Notes: a model not told the origin generated them from the sequence alone. Shown: positions 54,901-64,000, numbered from the stretch's first letter. The stretch is 64,000 bases of DNA from Paenibacillus sp. KS-LC4 (GCF_036894955.1 NZ_CP145905.1:1805501-1869500), one strand, 5' to 3'. Numbers and translations are program-made.

Positions 54901-56451
54901 ATGATGGGGAAAGGTATCGTTTATTTGGTTGGCGCGGGGCCAGGTGACGCCAAGCTGATTACGCTTCGCGGCTTGGAGTATCTGAAGAAAAGCGACGTTG
55001 TCGTCTACGACCGCTTGGCAAGCCCAAGGCTGCTTGCACATATGAAGCCGGGCGCTGAGAAAGTATACGTAGGCAAGCTTCCCGATCGCCACACGATGAA
55101 GCAGGAGGAAATTAACCAGCTGCTTGTGGACCTTGCTTTGCAAGGCAAGGTAGTGACGAGGCTTAAGGGTGGCGATCCGACGATTTTTGGCCGCGTAGGC
55201 GAGGAAGCGGGACTGCTTAAGGAGAACGGCATAAGCTTTGAAATTGTGCCCGGTATTACTTCTGCGATTGCTGTGCCTGCTTATGCTGGCATTCCGGTGA
55301 CACATCGTGATTTCGCTTCCTCACTTTCAATCATTACGGGACATGAAAGCCCTGATAAGCTGGATCGCTCGATCTATTGGGACAAGGTAACGAATGCTAC
55401 AGGAACGCTTATTTTTCTAATGGGCGTAGCCAAAATTGGCTATATTGCCAATCAGCTCATGAAGCATGGCAAGCTTGGCACGACGCCTGTTGCGTTAGTG
55501 CGCTGGGGAACGAGAGTCGAGCAGCAGACCGTTGTCGGCACGCTTGCTACGATTGAGCAAATGGTGCGGGAGGCTAATTTTCAGCCGCCAGCTGTCATTG
55601 TCGTTGGCGATGTAGTGCTGCAGCGGGAGCAATTGCAGTGGTACGAAAGCAAGCCGCTGTTTGGCACGCGCGTGCTTGTAACGCGAGCGAGAGCACAGGC
55701 AAGCGAGCTGGCTGACCTTGTAGATGAGCTGGGCGGCGAACCATGCGAATATCCTGTCATTGATATCCGCGAGCCTCAGGAGGCCTCAGCGGTCGCTACA
55801 CTGCGTGCTGCACTTTCGGAAGCGGAGCAATATGGCTGGCTCATGTTCACGAGCGTAAATGGCGTGGAGTATTTCTATCGGTGGCTGCGGCGCTTCGGCA
55901 TTGATATCCGGCGCTTCCATAAGGCGAGAATCGCCGCCGTTGGCCCGAGGACAGCCGAGGCGCTGGAAAATCGCGGGCTGACTGTCGAGCTGCTGCCAGC
56001 AAAGTTTCAGGCTGAAGGGCTGCTGGAGCAGCTTGCTGACGAGCTGCAGGCTGGCGAGCGGGTACTGCTGCCGCGTGGTGACTTGGCGCGTGAGGTGCTG
56101 CCGCGCGAACTGGCAGCCAAGGGACTGCTGCCAACGGAAATTGACGTATACGAAACCGTGCTTGCCGATACGCAGGATGATCAGGTGCTGGAATGGATCA
56201 ACGAGCAGCAGATTCACATGATTACGTTCACCAGCTCCTCCACGGTGACGAACCTGCTGGAGAAGCTGCGCCGCAGCGGCATTAGCGATCCTGTTCAAGC
56301 GATTTTGGACATTCCGGCGATCAGCATTGGGCCGCTGACATCAGCTACGATGAAAGAAGCAGGCCTGCGTGTAGCCGCTGAGGCTGAGCAGGCGACAATT
56401 CCATCGCTTATTGATGCGATGATTAAGTACCGCAGTGCAGAACGGACATAA
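54901..56451 (+). CDS. cobA-hemD: Uroporphyrinogen-III C-methyltransferase / uroporphyrinogen-III synthase fusion
   Basis: This 516-aa protein carries two activities. Residues about 1-245 are the SAM-dependent methyltransferase: IVYLVGAGPGDAKLITLRG, TRLKGGDPTIFGRVGEEA near 82, and VVALVRWGTR-type region near 198. Residues about 255-510 are HemD: VLVTRARAQASELADLVDEL near 258, MFTSVNGVEYFYRWL near 315, and FTSSSTVTNLLE near 440. HemD makes uroporphyrinogen III; CobA methylates it towards siroheme. Such fusions are known in clostridia and Paenibacillus; Bacillus subtilis has separate genes. It follows hemC after 2 bases. Confidence 0.93.
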   Translation: MMGKGIVYLVGAGPGDAKLITLRGLEYLKKSDVVVYDRLASPRLLAHMKPGAEKVYVGKLPDRHTMKQEEINQLLVDLALQGKVVTRLKGGDPTIFGRVGEEAGLLKENGISFEIVPGITSAIAVPAYAGIPVTHRDFASSLSIITGHESPDKLDRSIYWDKVTNATGTLIFLMGVAKIGYIANQLMKHGKLGTTPVALVRWGTRVEQQTVVGTLATIEQMVREANFQPPAVIVVGDVVLQREQLQWYESKPLFGTRVLVTRARAQASELADLVDELGGEPCEYPVIDIREPQEASAVATLRAALSEAEQYGWLMFTSVNGVEYFYRWLRRFGIDIRRFHKARIAAVGPRTAEALENRGLTVELLPAKFQAEGLLEQLADELQAGERVLLPRGDLAREVLPRELAAKGLLPTEIDVYETVLADTQDDQVLEWINEQQIHMITFTSSSTVTNLLEKLRRSGISDPVQAILDIPAISIGPLTSATMKEAGLRVAAEAEQATIPSLIDAMIKYRSAERT

Positions 56452-56666
56452 GGCATTATTTTTTAATATATAAGCATTCATAAGTTTCATAATTAAAATC
56501 AGCTTGTATTTCACCCTCGCAACGGCAGCATTGCCGCCGAATACAAGGACAGCTGTTTACGCTTGTACAGATGGGCAAATACTTGGTGCAGCTAACAAAT
56601 GAGGCAAATGCTAGCCGTAATTCGCATAGCGCAAGCCTCACAAAACAGTTGGAGGAGGAATAGAAG

Positions 56667-57665
56667 ATGGCATTTCCTGTCGTAAGACATCGGAGATTGC
56701 GGCAATCCGCCGCTCTTCGCAGCATGGTTAGGGAAACGGCGCTTTCTGCTAATGATTTTATTTATCCTATTTTTGTAACGGTGGGCACGAACGTGAAGGA
56801 AGAAATCGCGTCAATGCCAGGCGTTTATCATTTTTCATTAGACCGCTTGGAAGAGGAGATCAGAGAGGTTGTGGCTCTGGGTATTCCATCCGTCATGCTG
56901 TTTGGCGTTCCTGCTGACAAAGATAGCGAAGGCACCTCCGCATTTGCGCCTGATGGCATTGTGCAAGAGGCCATCCGTGCGGTGAAGAGCTGGGCGCCAG
57001 AGCTTCTCGTTATTGCAGATACATGCCTTTGTCAATTTACAGATCATGGCCATTGCGGCCTAATCCATGTGCATGAGCGTACAGGCAACGCAGAGGTTGA
57101 TAATGATGCCTCGCTGATACAGCTTGTTCGTACAGCCGTTTCCCAAGCAGAGGCAGGCGCGGATATGATCGCTCCATCCAACATGATGGACGGCTTCGTG
57201 GGCGCTATTCGCGAAGGCTTAGACGAAGCGGGCTTTACGCATATTCCGATTTTGTCCTACGCGGTCAAATATGCTTCCGCTTTTTATGGACCGTTTCGTG
57301 AAGCGGCGCATTCAACACCGCAATTCGGCGACCGCAAGACGTATCAGATGGATCCTGCCAATGCGCGCGAGGCGCTGCGGGAAGCGGAGTCTGACGTCAT
57401 TGAAGGCGCGGATATGCTAATGGTTAAGCCAGCGCTTGCGTATATGGACGTTATTCGCCTGCTTAAGGAGCATTTTGACCTGCCGGTGGCAGCGTACAAT
57501 GTGAGCGGCGAATATGCGATGGTAAAAGCGGCAGCGGCAAATGGGTGGATTGACGAGCGCGCTATCGTATTGGAGACGCTGACCGGAATGAAGCGGGCTG
57601 GTGCGGACATTTTGATTACGTACCATGCGAAGGATGCGGCACGCTGGTTGAAAGGGGCTGAATAG
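56667..57665 (+). CDS. hemB: Porphobilinogen synthase (delta-aminolevulinate dehydratase)
   Basis: The 332-aa enzyme condenses two 5-aminolevulinate molecules. It has the zinc cysteines in [17 protein letters not shown] near 120, [19 protein letters not shown] near 172, and active-site lysines in [19 protein letters not shown] near 200 and [14 protein letters not shown] near 253. AGGAGGAATAG-like site (GGAGGAGGAA) precedes the ATG. A 215-base gap precedes it, in which I see no clear promoter; the hemL gene begins 4 bases after its stop. Confidence 0.95.
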   Translation: MAFPVVRHRRLRQSAALRSMVRETALSANDFIYPIFVTVGTNVKEEIASMPGVYHFSLDRLEEEIREVVALGIPSVMLFGVPADKDSEGTSAFAPDGIVQEAIRAVKSWAPELLVIADTCLCQFTDHGHCGLIHVHERTGNAEVDNDASLIQLVRTAVSQAEAGADMIAPSNMMDGFVGAIREGLDEAGFTHIPILSYAVKYASAFYGPFREAAHSTPQFGDRKTYQMDPANAREALREAESDVIEGADMLMVKPALAYMDVIRLLKEHFDLPVAAYNVSGEYAMVKAAAANGWIDERAIVLETLTGMKRAGADILITYHAKDAARWLKGAE

Positions 57666-57668
57666 TCG

Positions 57669-58970
57669 ATGAATCATTCATCTACAGGCAGAAGCGATAC
57701 ACGCTCACGCGAGGCATTCGCGCGGGCCAAGCAAGTCATTCCCGGCGGTGTGAACAGTCCGGTTCGCGCTTTTAAATCCGTAGGCTTGAACCCGGTTTAT
57801 ATGGAGCGCGGCCAAGGCAGCCGCGTATTTGATATCGACGGCAACAGCTATATTGATTACGTCGCTTCATGGGGACCGCTCATTATGGGTCATGCGCATC
57901 CCGAAGTTGTCGAAGCGATCAAGCGTACCGCAGAAAAAGGCACCAGCTTTGGGGCACCGACTGAACTGGAGACGCTTATGGCGGAGCTGGTGTGCGAGCG
58001 CTTGCCTTCGGTCGATGTGGTTCGGATGGTCAACTCCGGCACAGAAGCGACGATGAGCGCTTTGCGTCTTGCACGCGGCTTTACGAAGCGCAGCAAAATC
58101 GTCAAATTTGAAGGCTCTTATCATGGTCATGCCGACAGCTTGCTCATTAAAGCGGGTTCCGGTGTGGCGACGCTAGGCTTACCTGATAGTCCCGGCGTTC
58201 CAGAGAGCATTGCCTCGCAGACGATAACCGTGCCTTACAATGATATCGAGTCGATCAAGCTCGTATTTGAAAAATATGGCGAGGAAATTGCCTGCGTCAT
58301 CGTCGAGCCGATTGCCGGCAATATGGGCGTAGTTCCGCCGCTTCCGGGCTTTCTGCAAGGCCTGCGTGATATAACGGAGCAATACGGCAGCCTGCTTATT
58401 TTTGATGAAGTAATGACCGGTTTTCGCGTCCACTACAGCAGTGCGCAAGGGCTGTACGGAATTAAGCCAGATATCACTTGCTTCGGCAAGGTAATCGGGG
58501 GCGGATTGCCGGTCGGCGCTTATGGCGGCAGACGCGATCTGATGGAGCTTATAGCGCCGAGTGGTCCAATTTATCAGGCGGGCACGCTGTCCGGCAATCC
58601 GCTGGCGATGGCTGCTGGTTATACGACGCTCAAGCTACTGACGCCGGAAACATATGAGCTTCTGGAGCGCCAAGCGGTTCGGTTGCAGCGCGGCTTTGAA
58701 GCAAATGCGAAGGCGGCTGGCATTGCTTCGACGATTAATCGTGTCGGCTCGATGGTATGTCCGTTTTTCACCGAAACGCATGTCATCAATTACGATACAG
58801 CCAAAACATCCGATTTAGAGCGCTTCAAGGCGTATTTTGCCGCTATGCTGGAGCTTGGCGTGAGCGTCGCTCCATCGCAGTTTGAAGGCATGTTCGTATC
58901 GGCTGTCCATACCGATGAAGATATTGATGCAACGATTGCTGCCAACGCGGCTGCTTTGAGCAGATTGTAG
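57669..58970 (+). CDS. hemL: Glutamate-1-semialdehyde 2,1-aminomutase
   Basis: The 433-aa PLP enzyme converts glutamate-1-semialdehyde to 5-aminolevulinate, following HemA. Motifs are [16 protein letters not shown] near 18, [20 protein letters not shown] near 60, [18 protein letters not shown] near 120, and the PLP lysine in [17 protein letters not shown] near residue 274. With hemA, hemB, hemC and cobA/hemD it completes the steps to uroporphyrinogen III; the later hem genes are not in this window. Confidence 0.95.
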   Translation: MNHSSTGRSDTRSREAFARAKQVIPGGVNSPVRAFKSVGLNPVYMERGQGSRVFDIDGNSYIDYVASWGPLIMGHAHPEVVEAIKRTAEKGTSFGAPTELETLMAELVCERLPSVDVVRMVNSGTEATMSALRLARGFTKRSKIVKFEGSYHGHADSLLIKAGSGVATLGLPDSPGVPESIASQTITVPYNDIESIKLVFEKYGEEIACVIVEPIAGNMGVVPPLPGFLQGLRDITEQYGSLLIFDEVMTGFRVHYSSAQGLYGIKPDITCFGKVIGGGLPVGAYGGRRDLMELIAPSGPIYQAGTLSGNPLAMAAGYTTLKLLTPETYELLERQAVRLQRGFEANAKAAGIASTINRVGSMVCPFFTETHVINYDTAKTSDLERFKAYFAAMLELGVSVAPSQFEGMFVSAVHTDEDIDATIAANAAALSRL

Positions 58971-59026
58971 TTCTCTAGCAAGCAATAAGCTAGGCGATGG
59001 CATTTCAAAATAGGAGGTTTCATTCC

Positions 59027-60001
59027 ATGCCAATGCTTCACTATAAGCGGGCGGGGGAGTGGCTTGAGCTGGATTGGCAGGAGCTGTCAGAAGGCTCATG
59101 GTCTGTGCAAAAAAACGACGGGCAGCCTGGAGAAAGCACCGGATCACTCGAGGCCGGCAGTCATCCGCATTACGTGCGGCAGTGGCTGCTGGCCCGTTCT
59201 CTTTTTCCAGAAAAATGGATTAATCGGCTGTTCTCTATCGGAGGCATCCGTTTTGACGGACAACGTGTTCAATTGCTCGCTTTTCCCGCTGCTGATCCGC
59301 ATAGCGATAAGTTGTATCGCCAAGCAAAGCTATCGCCGAATGCTCCGCGCCCTATCGTTCTGTACGAGGATGATTTTTGCCTCGTTCTATATAAGGATGC
59401 GGGCATGGCTGTGCATGGCACAGGCGCCAATCAGGCAGGAACGCTGGATGAAGCGGCGGCACGTCATATGCTGCTGAAGGGAGATCCGCTGCCTGTTCGG
59501 CACATCCACCGTCTTGATGATGATACCTCGGGTCCCGTCCTTTATTCCAAAAATGATTTCGCCCAGTGGAAGCTGGACGAAGCGATGCGCCGCAAGGCGA
59601 TCGACCGCCGCTATATTGCGTTCGTTCAAGGGCGGCTGCGCCAGGGCGCAGGCACCGTTGATGCTCCAATTGGCAAGGATCGCCATCATCGCTCCAGAAG
59701 GCGTGTTGCACCGGGCGGTGATTCCGCTGTAACCCACTATGAAGCGGTCGAAAACTATGGAGCGGCTACGCTTGTCCGTTTGCAGCTGGAGACGGGTCGA
59801 ACGCATCAAATTCGCGTCCATATGAGCCACTTGGGCCATCCGCTGCTTGGCGATGCGCTTTACGGGGGCTCTGTGAAGCTGCTGAAGACGCAGGCGCTGC
59901 ATGGTGAGCGACTTCTGTTTGCCCATCCGTGGACGGATTTGCCTGTGGAGGTTGCGGCCCCGGAGCCTGATTGGCTTGCCGAATTAAGAGCTAAATTGTA
60001 G
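59027..60001 (+). CDS. Pseudouridine synthase, RluA family
   Basis: The 324-aa protein has the RluA signature HRLDDDTSGPVLYSKN near residue 161, with the catalytic Asp164, followed by RYIAFVQGRLRQGAG, HYEAVENYGAATLVRLQLE and GRTHQIRVHMSHLGHPLLGD. An N-terminal part (residues 1-95) resembles an S4-like region weakly. RluA enzymes convert uridine to pseudouridine in rRNA or tRNA; the site is unknown. The ATG at 59027 is 9 bases after GGAGG (59013-59017). It sits between hemL and spoVID where Bacillus has ysxE. Confidence 0.88.
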   Translation: MPMLHYKRAGEWLELDWQELSEGSWSVQKNDGQPGESTGSLEAGSHPHYVRQWLLARSLFPEKWINRLFSIGGIRFDGQRVQLLAFPAADPHSDKLYRQAKLSPNAPRPIVLYEDDFCLVLYKDAGMAVHGTGANQAGTLDEAAARHMLLKGDPLPVRHIHRLDDDTSGPVLYSKNDFAQWKLDEAMRRKAIDRRYIAFVQGRLRQGAGTVDAPIGKDRHHRSRRRVAPGGDSAVTHYEAVENYGAATLVRLQLETGRTHQIRVHMSHLGHPLLGDALYGGSVKLLKTQALHGERLLFAHPWTDLPVEVAAPEPDWLAELRAKL

Positions 60002-60017
60002 CTGCTGCAAAAGATAG

Positions 60018-60047
60018 TCATGCTCTCCCCCCCTAGCCCATATAGAT
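60018..60047 (+). promoter_or_regulatory. Sigma-E-like promoter for spoVID
   Basis: TCATGCT (60018-60024), 14 bases, CATATAGAT (60039-60047) resembles the Bacillus sigma-E promoter (KMATATT, 14 bases, CATACAHT). Spacing is exact; the -35 is weak at its 3' end. SpoVID is a sigma-E gene in Bacillus. Confidence 0.45.
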
Positions 60048-60118
60048 AATTAGTGAGAGTAGCATTTTTAGCCCAAGCATTGTTTAAATGGGTCAGTATA
60101 GGGAGGGAGGACTTGAGC

Positions 60119-61609
60119 GTGACGGATCAAACGAAAGGCTTGCGCTTTGATGTGTATGAACGCGTACATCTGTCGGATGAAGTTGCCGATATTGATGAGC
60201 TGGAAGAAATTGAGCTTGTGCCTCGCATTCAGGTTGTTGAGCAGGGGGAGCACGCAGTATTAAAAGGCCAGCTGCTGCTAAGTGGCGTATATCGCAGTAC
60301 GAATGAAGCCGCTCCGCTTCAGGTGTTGGAGCATTTCATCCCCGTCGAGATTACAATGCCGCTCAATCGGATTTCGCGGCTGGACGATGTGACGGTGGAA
60401 ATTGATAATTTCGACGTCGATTTGTTGTCATCGCGTACGCTTAACATTACCGGGGTGTTGTCGCTTCGGGGCATTCTCGTAGAGCCGCAGCAGGAGACGG
60501 AGGAGGCGTGGCGCGAGGAGCCATTCACCGTCGTCCATGATCGTGCAGATACGAGTCAGGCATCGTTCGAAGAGGAGCTTCGGCGGAGTGGTGACGAACC
60601 CTTTGCAGCTGACGAGGCCGCTGAGGTCGCAAAGATTGCTCTGGGAGCGCAAGCGGAGCCTTATTTTGCTGGACAGGAAGGGCAATTGCCTTTCAGGGGC
60701 GAGCAGGAGGAAGCTGAGGCGTTTAATGGGGCTGCTCAAGAGCTCAATGAGTCTGATTCTGGTCTTGAAGCTTACAATGCTTATAATGAGCAGGCGTATG
60801 AAGAGGCTGACGAGCGCGAGGAGGCAGAGGAAGGACCGGAGGCTGGTGTTACGATCTCGCCTTCGCCGCGTGATACAGGCTGGTCGGCAGCCGAGTGGTT
60901 TCAGGAGCAAAATCATTCCGGGTCGCAGCCGAGCTTTAACACGAATTTTAATTCACCGCCTGCTTATGCGCAGCAGCCAGCTGTAACTGGGCTGGGTCAT
61001 GGCATTGCGCAGGATAGGCAGCAGGGAGCTTCTGCCTATCAGCAAGCGGAGGATCTTGGCTGGAGCCCGGGGGGACAACCGCTTCAGGAAGAAGAAGCCT
61101 ACATTCCGGCGGCAGCAGAGCAGAGCGGCCACGACGCTTCTCCGTGGCAGGAGAGCGAGCTCGAACGTTTAAGCGAGTGGCAGGAGGCGGAGGAAGCAAG
61201 TGCGGAGCCGCAGGCAGAGCCTGAGAAGCAGGAGATGCGCATAGCCTTTGGCAGCAAGGCGCCGGAAACGGCGGCATCGCCTGCATCAGGCGTCGGGCTT
61301 GTGACGCTGCTGCAAACGAGCAAGCGTGAGCAATTGGCGCGGCAAGCAGCGGAGCAGGAGGCAGCGGAATATGCGTTGGAGCAGACGAAGGCACAGCAAC
61401 CCGCAGGCGATGAGATCGAATGGCGCAATTTGTTTTTGAAGCAATCCGATGAGCGGGAATTCCGTAAAATTCGGGTATGCATCGTGCAGCGCGATGAGAC
61501 GCTTGATTCCATTGCGGTGCGCTACAGCTTGAATCCGCGGGAGATTTTGCTATACAACGGCTTAAATGAGTCGGCGGTGGAGGAAGGGCAGCTGCTCTAT
61601 ATTCCATAG
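60119..61609 (+). CDS. spoVID: Spore coat morphogenetic protein SpoVID, LysM-containing
   Basis: The 496-aa protein has an N-terminal conserved domain (LRFDVYERVHLSDEVADIDE to VEIDNFDVDLLSSRTLNITG, residues 6-125), a long acidic, Gln/Glu/Ala-rich low-complexity middle (about 130-430) and a C-terminal LysM domain (IRVCIVQRDETLDSIAVRYS near 448). This is the SpoVID layout: the N-terminal part contacts coat proteins and LysM binds the spore surface during encasement. Bacillus spoVID lies downstream of hemL and before valS, as here. GTG at 60119 is chosen as GGAGGGAGG (60102-60110) lies 8 bases before; TTG at 60113 is too close. Confidence 0.88.
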   Translation: MTDQTKGLRFDVYERVHLSDEVADIDELEEIELVPRIQVVEQGEHAVLKGQLLLSGVYRSTNEAAPLQVLEHFIPVEITMPLNRISRLDDVTVEIDNFDVDLLSSRTLNITGVLSLRGILVEPQQETEEAWREEPFTVVHDRADTSQASFEEELRRSGDEPFAADEAAEVAKIALGAQAEPYFAGQEGQLPFRGEQEEAEAFNGAAQELNESDSGLEAYNAYNEQAYEEADEREEAEEGPEAGVTISPSPRDTGWSAAEWFQEQNHSGSQPSFNTNFNSPPAYAQQPAVTGLGHGIAQDRQQGASAYQQAEDLGWSPGGQPLQEEEAYIPAAAEQSGHDASPWQESELERLSEWQEAEEASAEPQAEPEKQEMRIAFGSKAPETAASPASGVGLVTLLQTSKREQLARQAAEQEAAEYALEQTKAQQPAGDEIEWRNLFLKQSDEREFRKIRVCIVQRDETLDSIAVRYSLNPREILLYNGLNESAVEEGQLLYIP

Positions 61610-61637
61610 CGCACATTAATTTATCTAATCAAAATAC

Positions 61638-61682
61638 AACGTTCTTCAGCGCCTGTATTAGGCAGCTGAAGAACGTTATTTG
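61638..61682 (+). terminator. Terminator after spoVID
   Basis: AACGTTCTTCAGC (61638-61650) and GCTGAAGAACGTT (61665-61677) are perfect complements, with GCCT/AGGC extending the stem, then ATTT. Confidence 0.75.
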
Positions 61683-61723
61683 CATTTATATAACTTTCAA
61701 ACAGCTAATCTATCAAGAAATAA

Positions 61724-61752
61724 TTGTAAACTTATTTTTCAACAGGTATACT
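61724..61752 (+). promoter_or_regulatory. Promoter for the secreted protein gene
   Basis: TTGTAA (61724-61729), 17 bases, TATACT (61747-61752), a sigma-A type signal 46 bases before the start. Confidence 0.55.
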
Positions 61753-61797
61753 AAGTGAGATTTATTTCATTTAAATACATGTTATAGGGTGGGTTCG

Positions 61798-63357
61798 ATG
61801 GGGAAAATGTACAAGCTTATTATTACCATTATTTTAATTCTAAGCCTGCCATCCACTAGCTTTGCGGCCGTAAGTCAAAGCAGTGAAGGGAAGGAAGAAA
61901 GGATCAGACATGCAGTACAAATTTATTATGATTTGAATTCTAGCAAGCTTGTGGTAAAGACAACCGAAATCAGCTTCGATACAGGAAAAAGAAAGATGAA
62001 CGAATACACATTTAATGATAAAGATATTCAGCTGAATAGTGCGGATGGGTATATTCATGAAAATAAATCTATAATTAGCATTTCACCAACTAGTGTAAAA
62101 GCATATGCTGCCATTATGCAAAAAGGTAAGACGGAGAAGTATACTAAAAACTTTTTAATCACACTTTATGAGTTTGACTATAATACAAAAACGGTTCGTA
62201 AAATCAAGCAATTTAAGGATCAGACGACTGCCTATTCATCCAGGTTGATTCATCTATATCGTTCATTAGGAATCTACTCTATTTATTCTGAGAAAAAGGA
62301 TGAATATGACTATTTTTCTTTAAAAGATAATAAGCGTGCCTACTCTGGTGGATTAATAATTGAACCCCGAGAGGTGGTTGATACACAATTCACATTAAAT
62401 CCGCATCCCAAATCGGGGGGCTACGGGGTATATTGCCCTGACAATAATTACGTTAATTGCCATCTTGTCAATTATGGTGGAGGGAAGGGAGAAACGGTTA
62501 AAATAACCTCTCACCAGAAAACAAATCATACAAATGGACCAATGGATGCAACGTTTTTCTTTGGGACAACAACGGTTAGGAAGCAAAATGAGACAATCAA
62601 TGCTCAAATAAAATGGACAGTGACAGGTACAGTTAAGGGTAGCAAAAGTATTTTGTTTCAAGGTCCTGCAACTCATTTAAAAACGTATGTGTCTCCTTCA
62701 AATAAATATCTAGTGTTAATCGCAGAAACACAGGTGAAAGATGCTGTTACAGCATCTGTTGTTTATATTTATGATTTGAAGTCGCTAAAGCTTATAAAAA
62801 AATATAACTCGGAGTATAAGGCGACTGCTGAAGGCATTAATTGGCTTTCAGATGAGGTATATATGATTCAGTATTATTTTGCAAGGCCTGCTAGCTATCC
62901 ACCTTTCATTTATTATATTCCCTATGGCTTAAGTTTGCCTGTTACGTATGAAGAAACGTGGCAATGGGGCGTGGATACCTTTAGTCACAAGGAGATGTTT
63001 TATTTAACACGTCCCTTAGCAATCACATCAGGCGGAGCATATTTACGCTATAGTAATCAACCTGCTTTTATTATGAGAGGAAAATATTATGTCCCATTAA
63101 AAGAGTTTTCCGAAGGGTTTAAATTGGATTATAGCATTGGCAAAACAGATATCGAGTTTACAAGAAATGGTCGAACAGCAAGGCTGCCGATTAAGGATAG
63201 CGGTGTTATTCAGTTGACGAACAACACCTTTGTTCCATTAGGTGACTGGAATATAGAGTTGGGCTTGAAGGTGCAAAGTCTTCAAAAATCCCTTTGGAAT
63301 AACGAGCTTTCCTTATCTGATGCCGAGCGGAAAAATGGCTTTGGTTTGCAGGAGTAG
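61798..63357 (+). CDS. Secreted protein with C-terminal copper-amine-oxidase-like module
   Basis: The 519-aa product has a signal peptide (residues 1-24, LIITIILILSLPSTSFA-A). The middle (25-410) is rich in Lys, Tyr, Ser and Thr with beta-strand periodicity and no catalytic motif I recognise. Residues about 415-495 (GKYYVPLKEFSEGFKLDYS, then TFVPLGDWNIELGL) resemble the copper-amine-oxidase N-like module, here at the C-terminal end. The sequence is more AT-rich than neighbours. AGGGTGG precedes the ATG at 61798. It separates spoVID from valS, which are adjacent in Bacillus. Confidence 0.7.
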   Translation: MGKMYKLIITIILILSLPSTSFAAVSQSSEGKEERIRHAVQIYYDLNSSKLVVKTTEISFDTGKRKMNEYTFNDKDIQLNSADGYIHENKSIISISPTSVKAYAAIMQKGKTEKYTKNFLITLYEFDYNTKTVRKIKQFKDQTTAYSSRLIHLYRSLGIYSIYSEKKDEYDYFSLKDNKRAYSGGLIIEPREVVDTQFTLNPHPKSGGYGVYCPDNNYVNCHLVNYGGGKGETVKITSHQKTNHTNGPMDATFFFGTTTVRKQNETINAQIKWTVTGTVKGSKSILFQGPATHLKTYVSPSNKYLVLIAETQVKDAVTASVVYIYDLKSLKLIKKYNSEYKATAEGINWLSDEVYMIQYYFARPASYPPFIYYIPYGLSLPVTYEETWQWGVDTFSHKEMFYLTRPLAITSGGAYLRYSNQPAFIMRGKYYVPLKEFSEGFKLDYSIGKTDIEFTRNGRTARLPIKDSGVIQLTNNTFVPLGDWNIELGLKVQSLQKSLWNNELSLSDAERKNGFGLQE

Positions 63358-63418
63358 CTTAACGATTAATTGGATGGGCAAATGTGAGAGGTCATCCGAA
63401 ATAATGTACTAGCCTTAT

Positions 63419-63447
63419 TTGACTTTTTTTCACAAAGAGTGTATCAT
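63419..63447 (+). promoter_or_regulatory. Promoter of the valS T-box leader
   Basis: TTGACT (63419-63424), 17 bases, TATCAT (63442-63447); transcription would start near 63454. Confidence 0.7.
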
Positions 63448-63453
63448 TAAATA

Positions 63454-63727
63454 AATATGTCTTTAAGTCAACGAACGACGTTGAAGGGGAAGAGTACGCA
63501 GCCAAGCCTTCAGAGAGCGGAGCCGTTAGTGCTGAGAGTTCCGCAGGATTTTACTCGTACAAGTCGCCCTGGAGTTGCTTGAATCAAGCGGATTGCCATT
63601 CGTGAATTCAAGCCGGCCACAGCCGTTATCTGTTTGAGTGCCGCGCAGCTGCAAGACGCGCGGAACAAAGGTGGTACCACGGAAGCTAACCTTTCGTCCT
63701 TTGCTATAAGGGCGGAAGGTTTTTTTG
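63454..63727 (+). promoter_or_regulatory. T-box riboswitch (valine), upstream of valS
   Basis: The leader contains the conserved T-box sequence AGGTGGTACCACGG (63669-63682) for pairing with the uncharged tRNA acceptor end, an AGTA-containing stem I start (GGGGAAGAGTACG near 63488), the AGAGAGCGGAGCC distal stem, and a specifier region in which GTC (63563-63565) precedes GCCCTGGAG. GTC is a Val codon, matching valS. A terminator follows. Uncharged tRNA-Val would favour the antiterminator and raise valS expression. Confidence 0.9.
63688..63727 (+). terminator. Terminator of the valS T-box
   Basis: AACCTTTCGTCCTT (63688-63701) pairs with AAGGGCGGAAGGTT (63708-63721), two G-T pairs, then TTTTTT. 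Confidence 0.85.
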
Positions 63728-63779
63728 TATTCAAAATTAAGTATGGATGCCATTATGCGATATGTGGAGGATGGAGCTT

Positions 63780-64000
63780 ATGTCTGAAAATCAAACGACG
63801 CCGGCGATGCCGACGACCTACGACCCAAAAGCCGCTGAACTGAAGTGGTATGACTTCTGGATGAATGGAAAATTTTTCGAAGCGGGTCAGCGCCCAGAGG
63901 CCGAGACTTATACGATCGTTATTCCCCCGCCGAATGTAACGGGCGTTTTGCACATTGGGCATGCGCTCGATTTCACCTTGCAGGATATTCTCATTCGCTT
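63780..64000 (+). CDS. valS: Valyl-tRNA synthetase, N-terminal fragment (3' truncated by window edge)
   Basis: The first 73 residues contain [20 protein letters not shown] and the class I HIGH-type motif [17 protein letters not shown], which is specific for ValRS. GGAGG (63766-63770) lies 9 bases before the ATG. A T-box leader with a probable Val specifier precedes it. In Bacillus valS is also downstream of spoVID. The frame runs off the window. Confidence 0.95.
   Translation, partial: MSENQTTPAMPTTYDPKAAELKWYDFWMNGKFFEAGQRPEAETYTIVIPPPNVTGVLHIGHALDFTLQDILIR

Noticed and set aside
60948..61616. 222-codon open frame antisense to spoVID
   Set aside because: Low-complexity Ala/Pro/His-rich mirror of the acidic SpoVID spacer.
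63358..63418. Extra gene between the secreted protein and the T-box
   Set aside because: Too short and no start signal; the stretch is spacer before the T-box promoter.

Overview
The window looks like core chromosome of an endospore-forming Bacillota, most likely Paenibacillus or a close relative. The evidence is a GerA/GerB/GerC germinant receptor operon, GerM and SpoVID homologues, strong GGAGG ribosome binding sites, a T-box ahead of valS, several secreted proteins with the copper-amine-oxidase-like N-terminal module common in Paenibacillaceae, and gene blocks in Bacillus-like order (pyk/fxsA/citZ/icd/mdh; gerM/rph/rdgB; ysoA-like/tig/clpX/lonB/lonA/engB/hem/spoVID/valS). I see no insertion sequence, prophage, integrase, CRISPR array or rRNA; the one tRNA is tRNA-Arg(UCU).

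Layout. 1-5.7 kb: the 3' end of pyk, a hotdog thioesterase, fxsA, then ppk and ppx, which converge and share a terminator, and a small Gln-rich protein behind a good sigma-G-like promoter. 6-9.6 kb: citZ, icd and mdh of the TCA cycle. 9.7-15.1 kb: recQ, a small membrane protein, a PfkB sugar kinase with a DeoR regulator, and a TetR regulator whose mRNA is probably leaderless. 15.2-20.1 kb: a membrane glycosyltransferase and nagB-nagA, divergent from the type 2 IPP isomerase gene fni; a perfect 36-bp palindrome lies between nagB and fni. 20.1-27.4 kb: the gerA-gerB-gerC operon, a methyltransferase/metallo-hydrolase pair, and a KimA-like potassium transporter with an unusually long upstream region. 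28-31.3 kb: a PgpA-like phosphatase, then gerM, rph and rdgB. 31.5-38 kb is the most accessory-looking part: an AT-rich membrane protein of unknown function, asnB, and two neighbouring secreted proteins that share the copper-amine-oxidase-like module but carry different enzymes (TraB/GumN and HtrA-type protease).

38-49 kb: tRNA-Arg, then protein quality control: a ysoA-like gene, tig, clpP, clpX, lonB, lonA and engB, with ispG inserted between clpX and lonB. 49.3-59 kb: an unknown 196-aa protein, speD with a possibly regulatory structured leader, then the hem operon hemA-hemX-precorrin-2 dehydrogenase-hemC-cobA/hemD fusion-hemB-hemL, which encodes the steps from glutamyl-tRNA to uroporphyrinogen III plus methylation and oxidation steps towards siroheme. 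59-64 kb: an RluA-type pseudouridine synthase, spoVID, a secreted protein, and a T-box leader with a probable GUC (Val) specifier before the truncated valS.

No complete new multi-gene system is evident. The least explained and most testable signals are the speD leader, the nagB/fni palindrome, the kimA upstream region (perfect cre site plus a 20-bp stem), the sigma-G-linked Gln-rich protein, the leaderless TetR gene and the AT-rich orphan membrane protein. All coordinates, starts and RNA pairings were read by eye; family assignments rest on recognised motifs and gene order, not on database searches.
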